From Streptomyces sp. NBC_01428 (GTDB lineage Bacteria > Actinomycetota > Actinomycetes > Streptomycetales > Streptomycetaceae), in assembly GCF_036231965.1 (NCBI RefSeq), contig NZ_CP109499.1:8494001-8558000 (forward strand): a stretch of DNA of 64,000 nt, read 5' to 3'. The notes below the pieces were generated by a model. The model was given only the letters and a program-made list of their open reading frames with translations, was not told where the DNA came from and did no database searches. Each line of letters starts with the position of its first letter. The first letter of the stretch is position 1. The translations under genes and the position numbers were made by a program. Shown piece by piece: positions 26,169 to 33,783 of the stretch.

Positions 26169-27392
26169 ATGCCCCGCCTGATCCCGGACACCGGACCCCA
26201 GCGCGTCCTCGCGTCCTCGAACCTCGTCTACACCGTCGGCAGCGGCCTCTACCTGACCGCCGGCGTCCTGTACTTCACGCAGGCCGTCCACCTGCCCGCC
26301 GGCCGGGTGGGACTCGGACTCGGCATCGCGGGGGGCGTCGCGCTGGCCCTGGGTGTCGCGGTGGGGCATCTGGCGGACCGGTGCGGAGCGCGCGGTGTGT
26401 ACATCGCCACCCTTCTGATCCAGGCCCTGAGCACGGCCGCCTTCGTCCTGGCGGACAGCTTCTGGCCGTTCGTGCTCGCCGTCTGCGCGGCCACCGGGGC
26501 GAAAGCCGCGGGAACGGCCGCGCGCTCCCCGCTCATCAGGCACCACGGCGGGAAGCGGCCGCAGGAGTTCCGAGCCTACCTCCGCGCCGTGACCAACGTC
26601 GGCGTCTCCCTCGGCGCCCTGGTCGCGGGCTGGGTCGTGCAGGTGGGCACCCTCACCGCGTATCAGCTCATGGTCGTCGGGAACGCCCTCGCCTTCCTGG
26701 TCGCCGCCGCGCTCCTGTCCCTCCTCCCGCCGGTCGCACCCGTCGCCGAGCCCCTCGACGGACCCCGCCGGAGCGCCCTGCGGGACCGCCCCTATCTGCT
26801 GCTCACCGCCGTGGACGGCGTCATGGCCATCCAGTTCAAGGTGCTCACCGTCGCCATCCCGCTCTGGCTGGTCGGCGCCACCGAGGCCCCGCACTGGCTC
26901 ATCTCCGGCACCATGCTCACCGGCACGGTCATGGTCGTGGCCCTCCAGGTACGGGCCGGCCGCGGCGTCGACTCCCCGACAGCGGGCGGTCGTGCCTACT
27001 GCCGGGCCGGGGTGGCGTTCCTCGTCTCCTGCTCGATGGTCCCGATGGCCGCAGGGGTGCCGGGATGGGCCGCCGCGACCCTGCTCATCGCCGCCGTGGT
27101 CGTCCACACGCTCGGCGAACTGTGGCACTCCGCGGCCGGGTTCGAAGTGTCCTTCGCCCTCGCACCGCCCCACGCCACCGGCCAGTACCTGGGGGTCTTC
27201 GGCCTGGGTGCGGGCCTCGCCGAGGCCGTCGGCCCGGGTCTCCTCATCGCGCTCTGCATCACCTGGGGCCGCCCCGGCTGGTACGTCGTGGGACTGCTGT
27301 TCGCGCTGACGGGACTGTCCGCGCCGTTCGCCGTCCGCTGGGCCCGACGCCACCGAAGCGGTGTTCCGACGCCGCTCGCCCGGGCCGCATGA
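26169..27392 (+). CDS. MFS transporter, probable product exporter
   Basis: 407 residues from ATG 26169, with GGAG seven bases upstream; GTG 26151 lacks such a site. About twelve hydrophobic helices fill the protein. The loop after helix 2 carries the MFS-type GHLADRCGAR pattern. It lies 1.9 kb from the end of the NRPS-PKS cluster and could export its product, but the intervening convergent membrane-protein gene and its own promoter/operator mean co-regulation is not assured. Confidence 0.85.
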   Translation: MPRLIPDTGPQRVLASSNLVYTVGSGLYLTAGVLYFTQAVHLPAGRVGLGLGIAGGVALALGVAVGHLADRCGARGVYIATLLIQALSTAAFVLADSFWPFVLAVCAATGAKAAGTAARSPLIRHHGGKRPQEFRAYLRAVTNVGVSLGALVAGWVVQVGTLTAYQLMVVGNALAFLVAAALLSLLPPVAPVAEPLDGPRRSALRDRPYLLLTAVDGVMAIQFKVLTVAIPLWLVGATEAPHWLISGTMLTGTVMVVALQVRAGRGVDSPTAGGRAYCRAGVAFLVSCSMVPMAAGVPGWAAATLLIAAVVVHTLGELWHSAAGFEVSFALAPPHATGQYLGVFGLGAGLAEAVGPGLLIALCITWGRPGWYVVGLLFALTGLSAPFAVRWARRHRSGVPTPLARAA

Positions 27393-27428
27393 CGCCTCCC
27401 GTGTCCAAGTCGGCGGCAGACGGGGCCG

Positions 27429-28037
27429 CTACGCGCCACCGGGCGCCCGGCCCGCCGTCCCGTAGGCGGCCATGAACATGTCCAGCAGGCCGTCGACCGC
27501 GGCCTCGTCGATCGGTCGGGCCGACAGCAGACTGCGGTAGTACAGGGCGCCGCACAGCACCTCGGCCGCGAACTCCAGGTCCTCTCCCGGGCTGAGTTCG
27601 CCCGTGTGCTGAGCGCGAGTGATCCGGTCGAGCGTGCTCCGCTCCACGGTGACCAGGAACCGTTCGTGCAGCGTCTCCCGCAGACGGGCGTCGGCCTGGG
27701 CCTCGGCGATCACCGCTCGGTACACCGGGCCGATCGGAGGGCTGGAGAGGGCCTGTCCGGAACGCAGGAACTGCTCCCGGAGATCCGCGCGGACGTCCCC
27801 CGTGTCGCGGTAGTCCAGGTCGCTCGTCCACACCCGGCTGAGCGCGTCGAGCAGCAGGGCCGCCTTCGAGGGCCAGCGCCGGTAGATCGTGTGTTTTCCG
27901 ACGCCGGCCCGTCGCCCGACCGCCTCGATGCTCAGGCCCGCGTAGCCCACCTCCGTCGCGAGGTCGAGGGTCGCTTTGAGCAGCGCCTCGGTGCGGACGG
28001 GGCCGCGGCGCCGTGGTGTGGCAGGCGTGTCACTCAT
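27429..28037 (-). CDS. TetR-family repressor
   Basis: 202 residues from ATG 28037. The N-terminal helix-turn-helix is typical of TetR (IEAVGRRAGVGKHTIYRRWPSKAALL at about residues 39-64), followed by an all-helical ligand domain of the AcrR/TetR_C type. It faces a DUF1801 gene across 164 bases holding two near-identical palindromes (28051-28067, 28108-28124), so it probably represses itself and that gene. Its 3' end is close to the MFS gene (convergent), so control of the exporter is not implied. Confidence 0.9.
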   Translation of the reverse strand: MSDTPATPRRRGPVRTEALLKATLDLATEVGYAGLSIEAVGRRAGVGKHTIYRRWPSKAALLLDALSRVWTSDLDYRDTGDVRADLREQFLRSGQALSSPPIGPVYRAVIAEAQADARLRETLHERFLVTVERSTLDRITRAQHTGELSPGEDLEFAAEVLCGALYYRSLLSARPIDEAAVDGLLDMFMAAYGTAGRAPGGA

Positions 28038-28050
28038 ACCGGCACTCTAT

Positions 28051-28124
28051 CGACACGCCTCGTGCCGTTGACAACGGCCGTCGCGGCGAACAGTATTCAG
28101 TCTCGATCGGCACGCTGCGTGTCG
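28051..28124 (+). promoter_or_regulatory. Divergent promoter with twin TetR operators
   Basis: Two 17-bp palindromes of form CGRCACG-N3-CGTGYCG lie at 28051-28067 and 28108-28124, in opposite orientation, and match each other at 15 of 17 positions or better. Between them is a promoter reading rightward: TTGACA at 28068-28073 and CAGTAT at 28091-28096, spacer 17. The operators therefore abut both ends of the promoter. Confidence 0.72.
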
Positions 28125-28201
28125 TTACCGGAGCGGTGGTGCGTCGGCACGACGGACGCCCACGAGCCCGCCTCGTCGGATTCTCAAGGGGAAGATCTGC
28201 C

Positions 28202-28654
28202 ATGAGCGCTACCGAAAGCGGCAAGCACGAGGGATTCACGGCCGAGGAGCGGGCCGCGATGAAGGATCACGCCCAGGAGCTGAAGAAGGCGGCGCGCCGG
28301 GGATCGAGCGCGGACAAGGCCGCCGAGGCGTTGCGGGACGTGCTCGCGAAGATCGCCGAAATGCCGGACGCCGACCGGGTCATGGCCGAACGCGTCCACG
28401 CCGTCGTCACGAGGAGCGCTCCCGTCCTCGCGCCGAAGCTCTGGTACGGCATGCCCGCCTACGCCCTGGACGGCAAGGTCGTGTGCTTCTTCCAGAGTGC
28501 GGAGAAGTTCAAGGCCCGCTACGCGACGCTCGGATTCAGCGACCAGGCGAAGCTGGACGACGGGCCGATGTGGGCATCCGCCTTCGCCCTCACCGACGTG
28601 ACGGACGCGGTGGAGAAGCGTATCGAGGCCCTCGTGAAGCAGGCGGTGGGCTGA
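28202..28654 (+). CDS. DUF1801 (YdhG-like) protein
   Basis: 150 residues from ATG 28202, with AAGGGGAAG upstream. The C-terminal two thirds match the DUF1801/YdhG pattern (SAPVLAPKLWYGMPAYALDGKVV-type core with FFQSAEKFKARYATLGF). Some members are described as iron-chaperone-like (frataxin-like fold) but the biochemical role is poorly known. A charged helical N-terminus precedes the domain. The gene is under the promoter flanked by twin TetR operators, so it is presumably induced when the neighbouring repressor binds its ligand. Confidence 0.85.
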   Translation: MSATESGKHEGFTAEERAAMKDHAQELKKAARRGSSADKAAEALRDVLAKIAEMPDADRVMAERVHAVVTRSAPVLAPKLWYGMPAYALDGKVVCFFQSAEKFKARYATLGFSDQAKLDDGPMWASAFALTDVTDAVEKRIEALVKQAVG

Positions 28655-29022
28655 CACCGGCTGTTGGCGCCCGGCGGCGGCGCCGGGGCTGTTACCCACT
28701 TTCGGGTGGCGGCCCGACGGGGTTGGGGGAGCGGCCCGACCCGGCGACGACCGGATGACGTGAGGTGTACGGGAGTTGACGCCCGGAGTGGGTTATTCAT
28801 CCTTATTCAGTGCATAAATTGACGATGCAGTCTTCTGTAACCGATATGTGCGCAATTGGTAACAGCACTCCCGTGTCGCCCGTCGTGCGGGGGGTGCGAG
28901 GAGGAAGTTGTGGGTCCTCGGCCGACAGGGCCGGGATTCGCACAGGTCGCACCTTCGACTCCGCCCTTCTCCAGGGGTGATGCCGCGAGGCGTGACCGGC
29001 TCTCGCACCTTGAGGAGCGTTC
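28655..29022 (+). promoter_or_regulatory. Upstream region of the lamin-tail secreted protein
   Basis: A 368-base gap without a gene. It contains an AT-rich island with direct repeats TTATTCA at 28793-28799 and 28803-28809 (10-bp period) and a promoter candidate TTGACG 28819-28824, 17 bases, CGATAT 28842-28847. The remaining leader of about 165 bases to the ATG has no structure I can support. Confidence 0.45.
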
Positions 29023-29637
29023 ATGTCTGTTTACACGTCTGTCCCGGTCCGCCGTCTGGTGGCCGCGGCACTGGCCGCCGGCGCCCTGGTCGGCTCGGCC
29101 GCGGTGTCGGCCTCCGCCGCCCCGGGGCCGCGTGCCGAGCGGTCGCCCGTCGCCATCAGCCGGGTGCAGAGCGACGCACCCGGCGTCGACAACCGCTCGA
29201 ACGGTTCGCTGAACGGCGAGTGGGTGGAGGTCACCAACTCCACGTGGCGCGCCGTCAGCCTGAACGGCTGGACCCTCTCCGACCGGGACGGCAACCGCTA
29301 CACGTTCCGTCACTACCGCCTGGCGGCCCGTTCCACCGTCCGCGTCCACACCGGAGTCGGCCACGACACCGCGAAGGACCTGTTCCAGGACCGCCGCCGT
29401 GAGGTGTGGGACAACCGCTCCGACGTCGCGACGCTGAAGACCGACCACGGACGCTTCGTCGACAGCGTCTCCTGGGGTCAGCGCCACGACCGTGACCACG
29501 ACCGGGACAACGGCCGCGGCCAGGACCACGGTCGAGACCACGACCGCAACACCGGCCGCGACCACGACCGCAACACCGGCCGTGGCCAGGAGCACGGTCA
29601 CGACCACGACCGCGGCCGCGGTCACGACGGGCGCTGA
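29023..29637 (+). CDS. Secreted lamin-tail-domain protein with His/Asp/Arg-rich tail
   Basis: 204 residues. Residues 1-33 are a Sec signal peptide (AALAAGALVGSAAVSASAA). Residues 40-155 form a lamin-tail domain: GEWVEVTNSTWRAVSLNGWTL is the typical strand pattern, ending with DSVSWG. The last 50 residues are a repetitive hydrophilic tail built from DHDRxxGR units (DHDRNTGR twice), rich in His, Asp and Arg, which could bind metal, nucleic acid or wall polymers. Lamin-tail domains in secreted bacterial proteins are thought to bind DNA, polysaccharide or membranes; no catalytic domain is attached here. Likely extracellular or wall-associated. Confidence 0.85.
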   Translation: MSVYTSVPVRRLVAAALAAGALVGSAAVSASAAPGPRAERSPVAISRVQSDAPGVDNRSNGSLNGEWVEVTNSTWRAVSLNGWTLSDRDGNRYTFRHYRLAARSTVRVHTGVGHDTAKDLFQDRRREVWDNRSDVATLKTDHGRFVDSVSWGQRHDRDHDRDNGRGQDHGRDHDRNTGRDHDRNTGRGQEHGHDHDRGRGHDGR

Positions 29638-29741
29638 CCACCCCCTGGCCGCGAGGCCGCCCACGGACACCGTCCGACGCCGTCGGGGCTCTGCCAGGCC
29701 CCGTGCCCACCGGACCGGATCCCGGTCGGCGGCCTCGCCCC

Positions 29742-29773
29742 GGAAGACCCGCACCCCCCGGTGCGGGTCTTCC
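29742..29773 (+). terminator. Strong hairpin terminator
   Basis: Perfect 14-bp stem (GGAAGACCCGCACC and its complement) with a 4-base CCCC loop, about 105 bases after the lamin-tail gene. Confidence 0.8.
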
Positions 29774-29931
29774 CCGTTCGGGCGTACGGGCGCGTCCGCG
29801 GTTCCTGTGGCGGCTCACGCCGAAATGTCCGTAACCCCGGGCAACACTGTTTCACCTGAGGGTCCTTGCTCTCTGGTGAGGGGTGAAGTCTCCGTGTAAC
29901 GTCTCCCGCAGATGTCGTGGTTCGCAGTCCT

Positions 29932-29957
29932 CGCCCGCGCTTTGGTGCGGGCGTTTT
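29932..29957 (+). promoter_or_regulatory. Terminator-like hairpin in the cold-shock gene leader
   Basis: CGCCCGC, 8-base loop, GCGGGCG, then TTTT at 29954-29957: an intrinsic-terminator shape located 80 bases upstream of the csp start rather than downstream of a gene. It lies in the 265-base gap before csp and could be an attenuator or a temperature-sensitive fold in the csp 5' leader. Confidence 0.6.
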
Positions 29958-30038
29958 GCTGTGCAGTGCCCGAGGACCAGGACGACCACCTCCGGGTCCG
30001 CGTGGTGCGGATCCGTCATTGAATTGAGAGGCATTGGC

Positions 30039-30242
30039 ATGGCCAGCGGAACCGTCAAGTGGTTCAACGCCGAAAAGGGCTTCGGTTTCATCGCGCAGGA
30101 CGGGGGCGGCCCCGACGTCTTCGCCCACTACTCCAACATCAACGCCACCGGCTTCCGTGAGCTCCAGGAGGGCCAGGCCGTGACGTTCGACATCACGCAG
30201 GGCCAGAAGGGCCCCCAGGCGGAGAACATCACCCCCGCCTGA
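30039..30242 (+). CDS. Cold-shock protein, CspA family
   Basis: 67 residues from ATG 30039; the segment upstream of this ATG is non-coding leader. Complete cold-shock domain with RNP1 (KGFGFI) and RNP2 (VFAHYS) motifs and the typical start MASGTVKWFN. It binds single-stranded RNA/DNA and melts RNA structure. Monocistronic: a strong hairpin follows at 30258-30300. The long structured leader is usual for cold-shock genes. Streptomyces have several paralogues; which one this is cannot be told. Confidence 0.97.
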   Translation: MASGTVKWFNAEKGFGFIAQDGGGPDVFAHYSNINATGFRELQEGQAVTFDITQGQKGPQAENITPA

Positions 30243-30257
30243 TCCCGGCACGACACC

Positions 30258-30300
30258 GGCACGGTGTCTCACGGAGCGTTCACGCCCGAGACACCGTGCC
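30258..30300 (+). terminator. Terminator of the cold-shock gene
   Basis: Perfect 13-bp stem (GGCACGGTGTCTC with GAGACACCGTGCC) around a 17-base loop, 15 bases after the stop codon. Confidence 0.82.
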
Positions 30301-30347
30301 CGGCCGGCAACCATGCACGTGACCAGGCACGAAAGGCCGGGTACGGG

Positions 30348-30845
30348 ATGGTCGAAGCACGGTGGGGCGAGGAGCCCGGACCGGTGCGCGGCTGTCTCGC
30401 GTGCGACCTGATGACGGGCGACACCCCACTGCCGGGCGGCACCGTCCTGCGTACGGACGCCTGGGCGGTCGAGCACTGTGTCGGCCCCTTCGGCCTGGGA
30501 ACCGTCGTCGTGAAGCCGACGCGGCACGTGCTGCACGTCGCCGAGTTGACCGCGGCGGAATCCGCCGAACTGGGCCCCCTGCTCCAGCGCGTCAGCGCCG
30601 CCGTCACCACGGTCATGGATCCTGAACAGGTGTACGTGTGCCTGTGGTCGCACGTCGGCGGGGCACCGGGACACATCCACTTCGTCGTCCAGCCGGTCAC
30701 CCGCGCGAACATGGACCGTTTCGACACCTACGGGCCCGCGCTGCAACTCGCCATGGGTGAGGCGGGCGAACTGCCTCCGGTGCCCGACGTGGAGCGGGTC
30801 TGCGACCGGTTGCGGGACCACCTCGGCCCGGCCACCGGCACCTGA
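30348..30845 (+). CDS. HIT-family nucleotide-binding protein
   Basis: 165 residues from ATG 30348. A longer in-frame reading from 30264 would start inside the csp terminator, so the later ATG is preferred. An N-terminal CLACDL zinc-type pair and the histidine-triad motif GHIHFVVQP near residue 110 place it in the HIT superfamily (Hint/Fhit-like hydrolases or transferases of nucleotides). The triad shows HxH clearly; the third His is replaced by Gln-Pro, as in GalT-like branch members. Cytoplasmic; substrate unknown. Confidence 0.85.
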   Translation: MVEARWGEEPGPVRGCLACDLMTGDTPLPGGTVLRTDAWAVEHCVGPFGLGTVVVKPTRHVLHVAELTAAESAELGPLLQRVSAAVTTVMDPEQVYVCLWSHVGGAPGHIHFVVQPVTRANMDRFDTYGPALQLAMGEAGELPPVPDVERVCDRLRDHLGPATGT

Positions 30846-31056
30846 CCGGCAGCGACGTGGCCCCCGTAGCGATACCCGCCTGCCGGGCACCCGCACCCTG
30901 AGCCGACGTCCGCTCCCCGCGCACGCGACGCCTCACCCCGGCCGACGGTCACGACCGGCATGACGAGCCCCCTCGGCGTAGAGTCGGCCGCCGGAGCGCT
31001 GCCGTGACACGCGTCGGACCGGAGCCGGGCGGCGGTAGCGGTGGAAGGCCGCTCGC

Positions 31057-31686
31057 ATGACCGCACAGCCACCGCCCGAAGACCCCGAAGTACCCAACCC
31101 CTGGCAGGAACTGGACGATCTGTACGCCGTCCGACCGCCCTGGGAGATCGGGCGCCCGCAGCCGGCCTTCCTCGATCTCGCCCGGTCGGGCGCCATCCGG
31201 GGACGAGTGCTGGACGTCGGCTGCGGAACGGGCGAACACGCCCTCATGTGCGCCGGCCTCGGCCTCGACGTCACCGGCATCGACCTCGCCGCCACGGCAC
31301 TGCGGACCGCCGAGGACAAGGCACAGCGACGCGGGGCCGCCGTGCGGTTCCTGCACCACGACGCCCGTCGGCTCACCGATCTGGGCGAGCGGTTCGACAC
31401 CGTGCTCGACTCCGGGCTGTTCCACCTCCTCGCCCCGGACGACCGCCCCGCCTTCACCGGTGGACTGCACGAGACCCTGCGCCCGGGCGGGCGTTACTTC
31501 ATGCTCTGCTTCAGCGACCGGGAGCCGGAGTCCGGCCGCAGGGGCCCGCACCGGCTGTCGCGCGACGACATCACGGAGGCGTTCGAGGGCGCGCTGCGGA
31601 TCGACGTCATCGAGCCGGCGACGATCGAGATCACCCTGGACGAGGTGGGCATCCGGGCCTGGCGCGTGGCCATGACGAGGACCTGA
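31057..31686 (+). CDS. Class I SAM-dependent methyltransferase
   Basis: 209 residues. Motif I is VLDVGCGTGEHAL near residue 50, followed by the acidic motif II (VTGIDLA) and a post-I aspartate (HHDARRL). The N-terminal YAVRPPWEIGRPQPAF resembles small-molecule methyltransferases of the thiopurine/tellurite type. Cytoplasmic. It stands alone between the HIT gene and a strong bidirectional terminator; substrate unknown. Confidence 0.88.
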   Translation: MTAQPPPEDPEVPNPWQELDDLYAVRPPWEIGRPQPAFLDLARSGAIRGRVLDVGCGTGEHALMCAGLGLDVTGIDLAATALRTAEDKAQRRGAAVRFLHHDARRLTDLGERFDTVLDSGLFHLLAPDDRPAFTGGLHETLRPGGRYFMLCFSDREPESGRRGPHRLSRDDITEAFEGALRIDVIEPATIEITLDEVGIRAWRVAMTRT

Positions 31687-31700
31687 GCCGGCATCGACGG

Positions 31701-31740
31701 CGGACAGGCGTCCGCGGTGACCACCGCGGACGCCCGTCCG
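31701..31740. terminator. Bidirectional terminator between convergent genes
   Basis: An 18-bp stem with one A-C mismatch and a GACC loop separates the methyltransferase from the convergent ABC permease gene. Confidence 0.85.
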
Positions 31741-31801
31741 GCCGACGCGCCCGTACTCCCGCCTGCCGCGCCCGCGCCGGCCGGGGTACTGCGACACACC
31801 C

Positions 31802-32824
31802 TCAGAGCACCCGACGCCTGCGCCCCAGCCAGGTCTGCGCGATCACGACGACGGCCAGGAATGCCCCGCTGACCACCTGTTGGTAGGCCGAGTCGAGGGA
31901 GCCGATCTGGTTGATGACGTTCTGGATGACCTTCAGCAGCAGCACGCCGACCAGGGAGCCACTGATGAAGCCGAACCCTCCGGTGAGCAGCGTCCCGCCG
32001 ATGACGACCGCGGAGATCGCCTCCAGTTCCATGCCGGAACCGAGGATCGTCACGCCCGACACCAGCCAGGCCGCGTTGAGCGCCCCGGCGAGCCCGGCAC
32101 ACAGTCCCGAGATCATGTAGACGGAGATCTTCGTACGGGCCACGGGGGCGCCCATCAGCGCCGCCGCGTCCTCGTTCCCGCCGACCGCGTACACGTACTG
32201 CCCGAAGCGGGTGCGCCGGAGCACGACCGCGCCCAGTACGAACAGGGCCAACGTGATGTACACGGGGACACCGATGCCGAGGAAGGTGCCCTGGCCGAGC
32301 TTCGCGAAGAAGGACCCCTTGTCCACCAGATAGGTCTGGGAGCCCTCGTCGGTGACCGAGAGCAGGATGCCCCGGGCGCCCAGCATGGACGCGAGCGTGA
32401 CGATGAAGGGAGCCAGTCGCGAACGGGCGATCAGCAGTCCGTTGACCAGACCGATCAGTCCGCAGACGGCCAGCGGGAGGAGCAGCGCGACCAGCGTCCC
32501 GTACTGCGATCCCCAGGCCGCCAGCACTCCGCCGAGCGCGAAGAGCGAGCCCACCGACAGGTCGATGCCCCCGGTGACGATGACGAAGGTCATGCCCAGC
32601 GCGACCACCGCGAGGAACGCCGAGGAGAGCGCCATGTTCTCCAGGTTGTCCGACGTCAGGAAGGTGTCGAAGCTCAGGGACGCGGCGATCATGGCCACGA
32701 TCAGGGTGACCAGTGCGCCGTGCTGCTGGGCGAGGGCGCTGAGCCGCTCCGAGCGGGTCGCCCCCAGCGGCTCCTCGTCGGTCGTGGTCCTGTCGCTCAC
32801 CGGAGTGTCCACGTCGGTCGTCAT
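31802..32824 (-). CDS. Sugar ABC transporter permease, RbsC/YtfT-like
   Basis: 340 residues from ATG 32824, overlapping the stop of the upstream permease by 4 bases (ATGA). After a charged N-terminus there are about nine hydrophobic helices. The BPD_transp_2 signatures are present: GMTFVIVTGGIDLSVGS and GGTLLTGGFGFISGSLVG. It pairs with the next permease to form a heterodimeric channel, as YtfT/YjfF do in the E. coli galactofuranose importer. Last gene of the four-gene transport operon. Confidence 0.9.
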   Translation of the reverse strand: MTTDVDTPVSDRTTTDEEPLGATRSERLSALAQQHGALVTLIVAMIAASLSFDTFLTSDNLENMALSSAFLAVVALGMTFVIVTGGIDLSVGSLFALGGVLAAWGSQYGTLVALLLPLAVCGLIGLVNGLLIARSRLAPFIVTLASMLGARGILLSVTDEGSQTYLVDKGSFFAKLGQGTFLGIGVPVYITLALFVLGAVVLRRTRFGQYVYAVGGNEDAAALMGAPVARTKISVYMISGLCAGLAGALNAAWLVSGVTILGSGMELEAISAVVIGGTLLTGGFGFISGSLVGVLLLKVIQNVINQIGSLDSAYQQVVSGAFLAVVVIAQTWLGRRRRVL

Positions 32825-33783
32825 CGCTTTCCTCGTTCCCGTGCCGCGTAGACGGCGAGGACGATCACCACGGCCTGGGCGATCTGGGTCCACGACGGCG
32901 GCAGATCGTGCTTGATGAGCGTCGTGGTGAGCAACTGGATCAGGACGGCGCCGGCGACCGTGCCGCCGATCCGGACCCGGCCGCCGCTCAGCGGGGTGCC
33001 GCCGACGACGACCGCGGTGATCGCGGAGAGTTCCATCAGGTTGCCGAGCGACGTCGGATCGCTCGCGGTCAGCCGCGCGGTGGCCAGCACGCCCGCGATC
33101 GCGGCGAGGACTCCCGAGCAGACGTACACGAGGATCAGGACGCGCCGTACCGGCAGTCCGGCGAGCTTGGCCGCCGGGCGGCTGTCCCCGATCGCCAGGA
33201 GCTGGCGGCCGAACGTGGTGCGGCGCACGACGAACGCGACGAGCAGCGCGAGGGCCGCCGCGATCAGCACGAGGTACGGAACGCCCAGCACGGCGCCCGA
33301 GCCGAGGTCCGCCATGGTCGGGTCGCGGACGTCCTTGAGCTGGGGGAGGAGCACCAGGGCGAGCCCCCGCCCGGCGACCATCAGCGCGAGGGTCGCGACG
33401 ATCGGCTGCACGCCCACGAACGCGATGAGCGATCCGCTGGCCACCCCCACGACGACCCCGCCCACCAGGGCGAGCAGGATGGCGAGCCAGGGCCCGTACC
33501 CGAGATAGAGGGACAGCAGCGAGGTGGACAGGGCCATCACCGAGCCCACCGCCAGGTCGACGCCCTCGCTGCCGATCGCCAGCGCCATGCCGAGGGCCAC
33601 GATCAGCACCGGGGCGACCTGGACCGCCTGCGTGCGGAAGTTCTCCGTGGACAGGAAGTGCGGGGTGAAGACGGTGTTCACCAGCAGCAGGACCACGACG
33701 CCCAGGTAGACGCCGTACTCCTGGAGGAGGTGCAGCAGACGGTCGCGGTCGACGGCCGGCCGGCCGAGCGTCAGGTCAGTCAT
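32821..33783 (-). CDS. Sugar ABC transporter permease, RbsC/YjfF-like
   Basis: 320 residues from ATG 33783. Same family as its neighbour: GMALAIGSEGVDLAVGSVMA and VVVGGTPLSGGRVRIGGT are the conserved loops. It overlaps the ATPase gene by 8 bases and the following permease by 4, so all three are translationally coupled. Two non-identical permeases in one operon is the YtfT/YjfF pattern rather than the single RbsC pattern. Confidence 0.9.
   Translation of the reverse strand: MTDLTLGRPAVDRDRLLHLLQEYGVYLGVVVLLLVNTVFTPHFLSTENFRTQAVQVAPVLIVALGMALAIGSEGVDLAVGSVMALSTSLLSLYLGYGPWLAILLALVGGVVVGVASGSLIAFVGVQPIVATLALMVAGRGLALVLLPQLKDVRDPTMADLGSGAVLGVPYLVLIAAALALLVAFVVRRTTFGRQLLAIGDSRPAAKLAGLPVRRVLILVYVCSGVLAAIAGVLATARLTASDPTSLGNLMELSAITAVVVGGTPLSGGRVRIGGTVAGAVLIQLLTTTLIKHDLPPSWTQIAQAVVIVLAVYAARERGKR

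Noticed and set aside
30264..30347. Upstream start for the HIT protein
   Set aside because: It would begin inside the csp terminator stem; ATG 30348 gives the normal family length.
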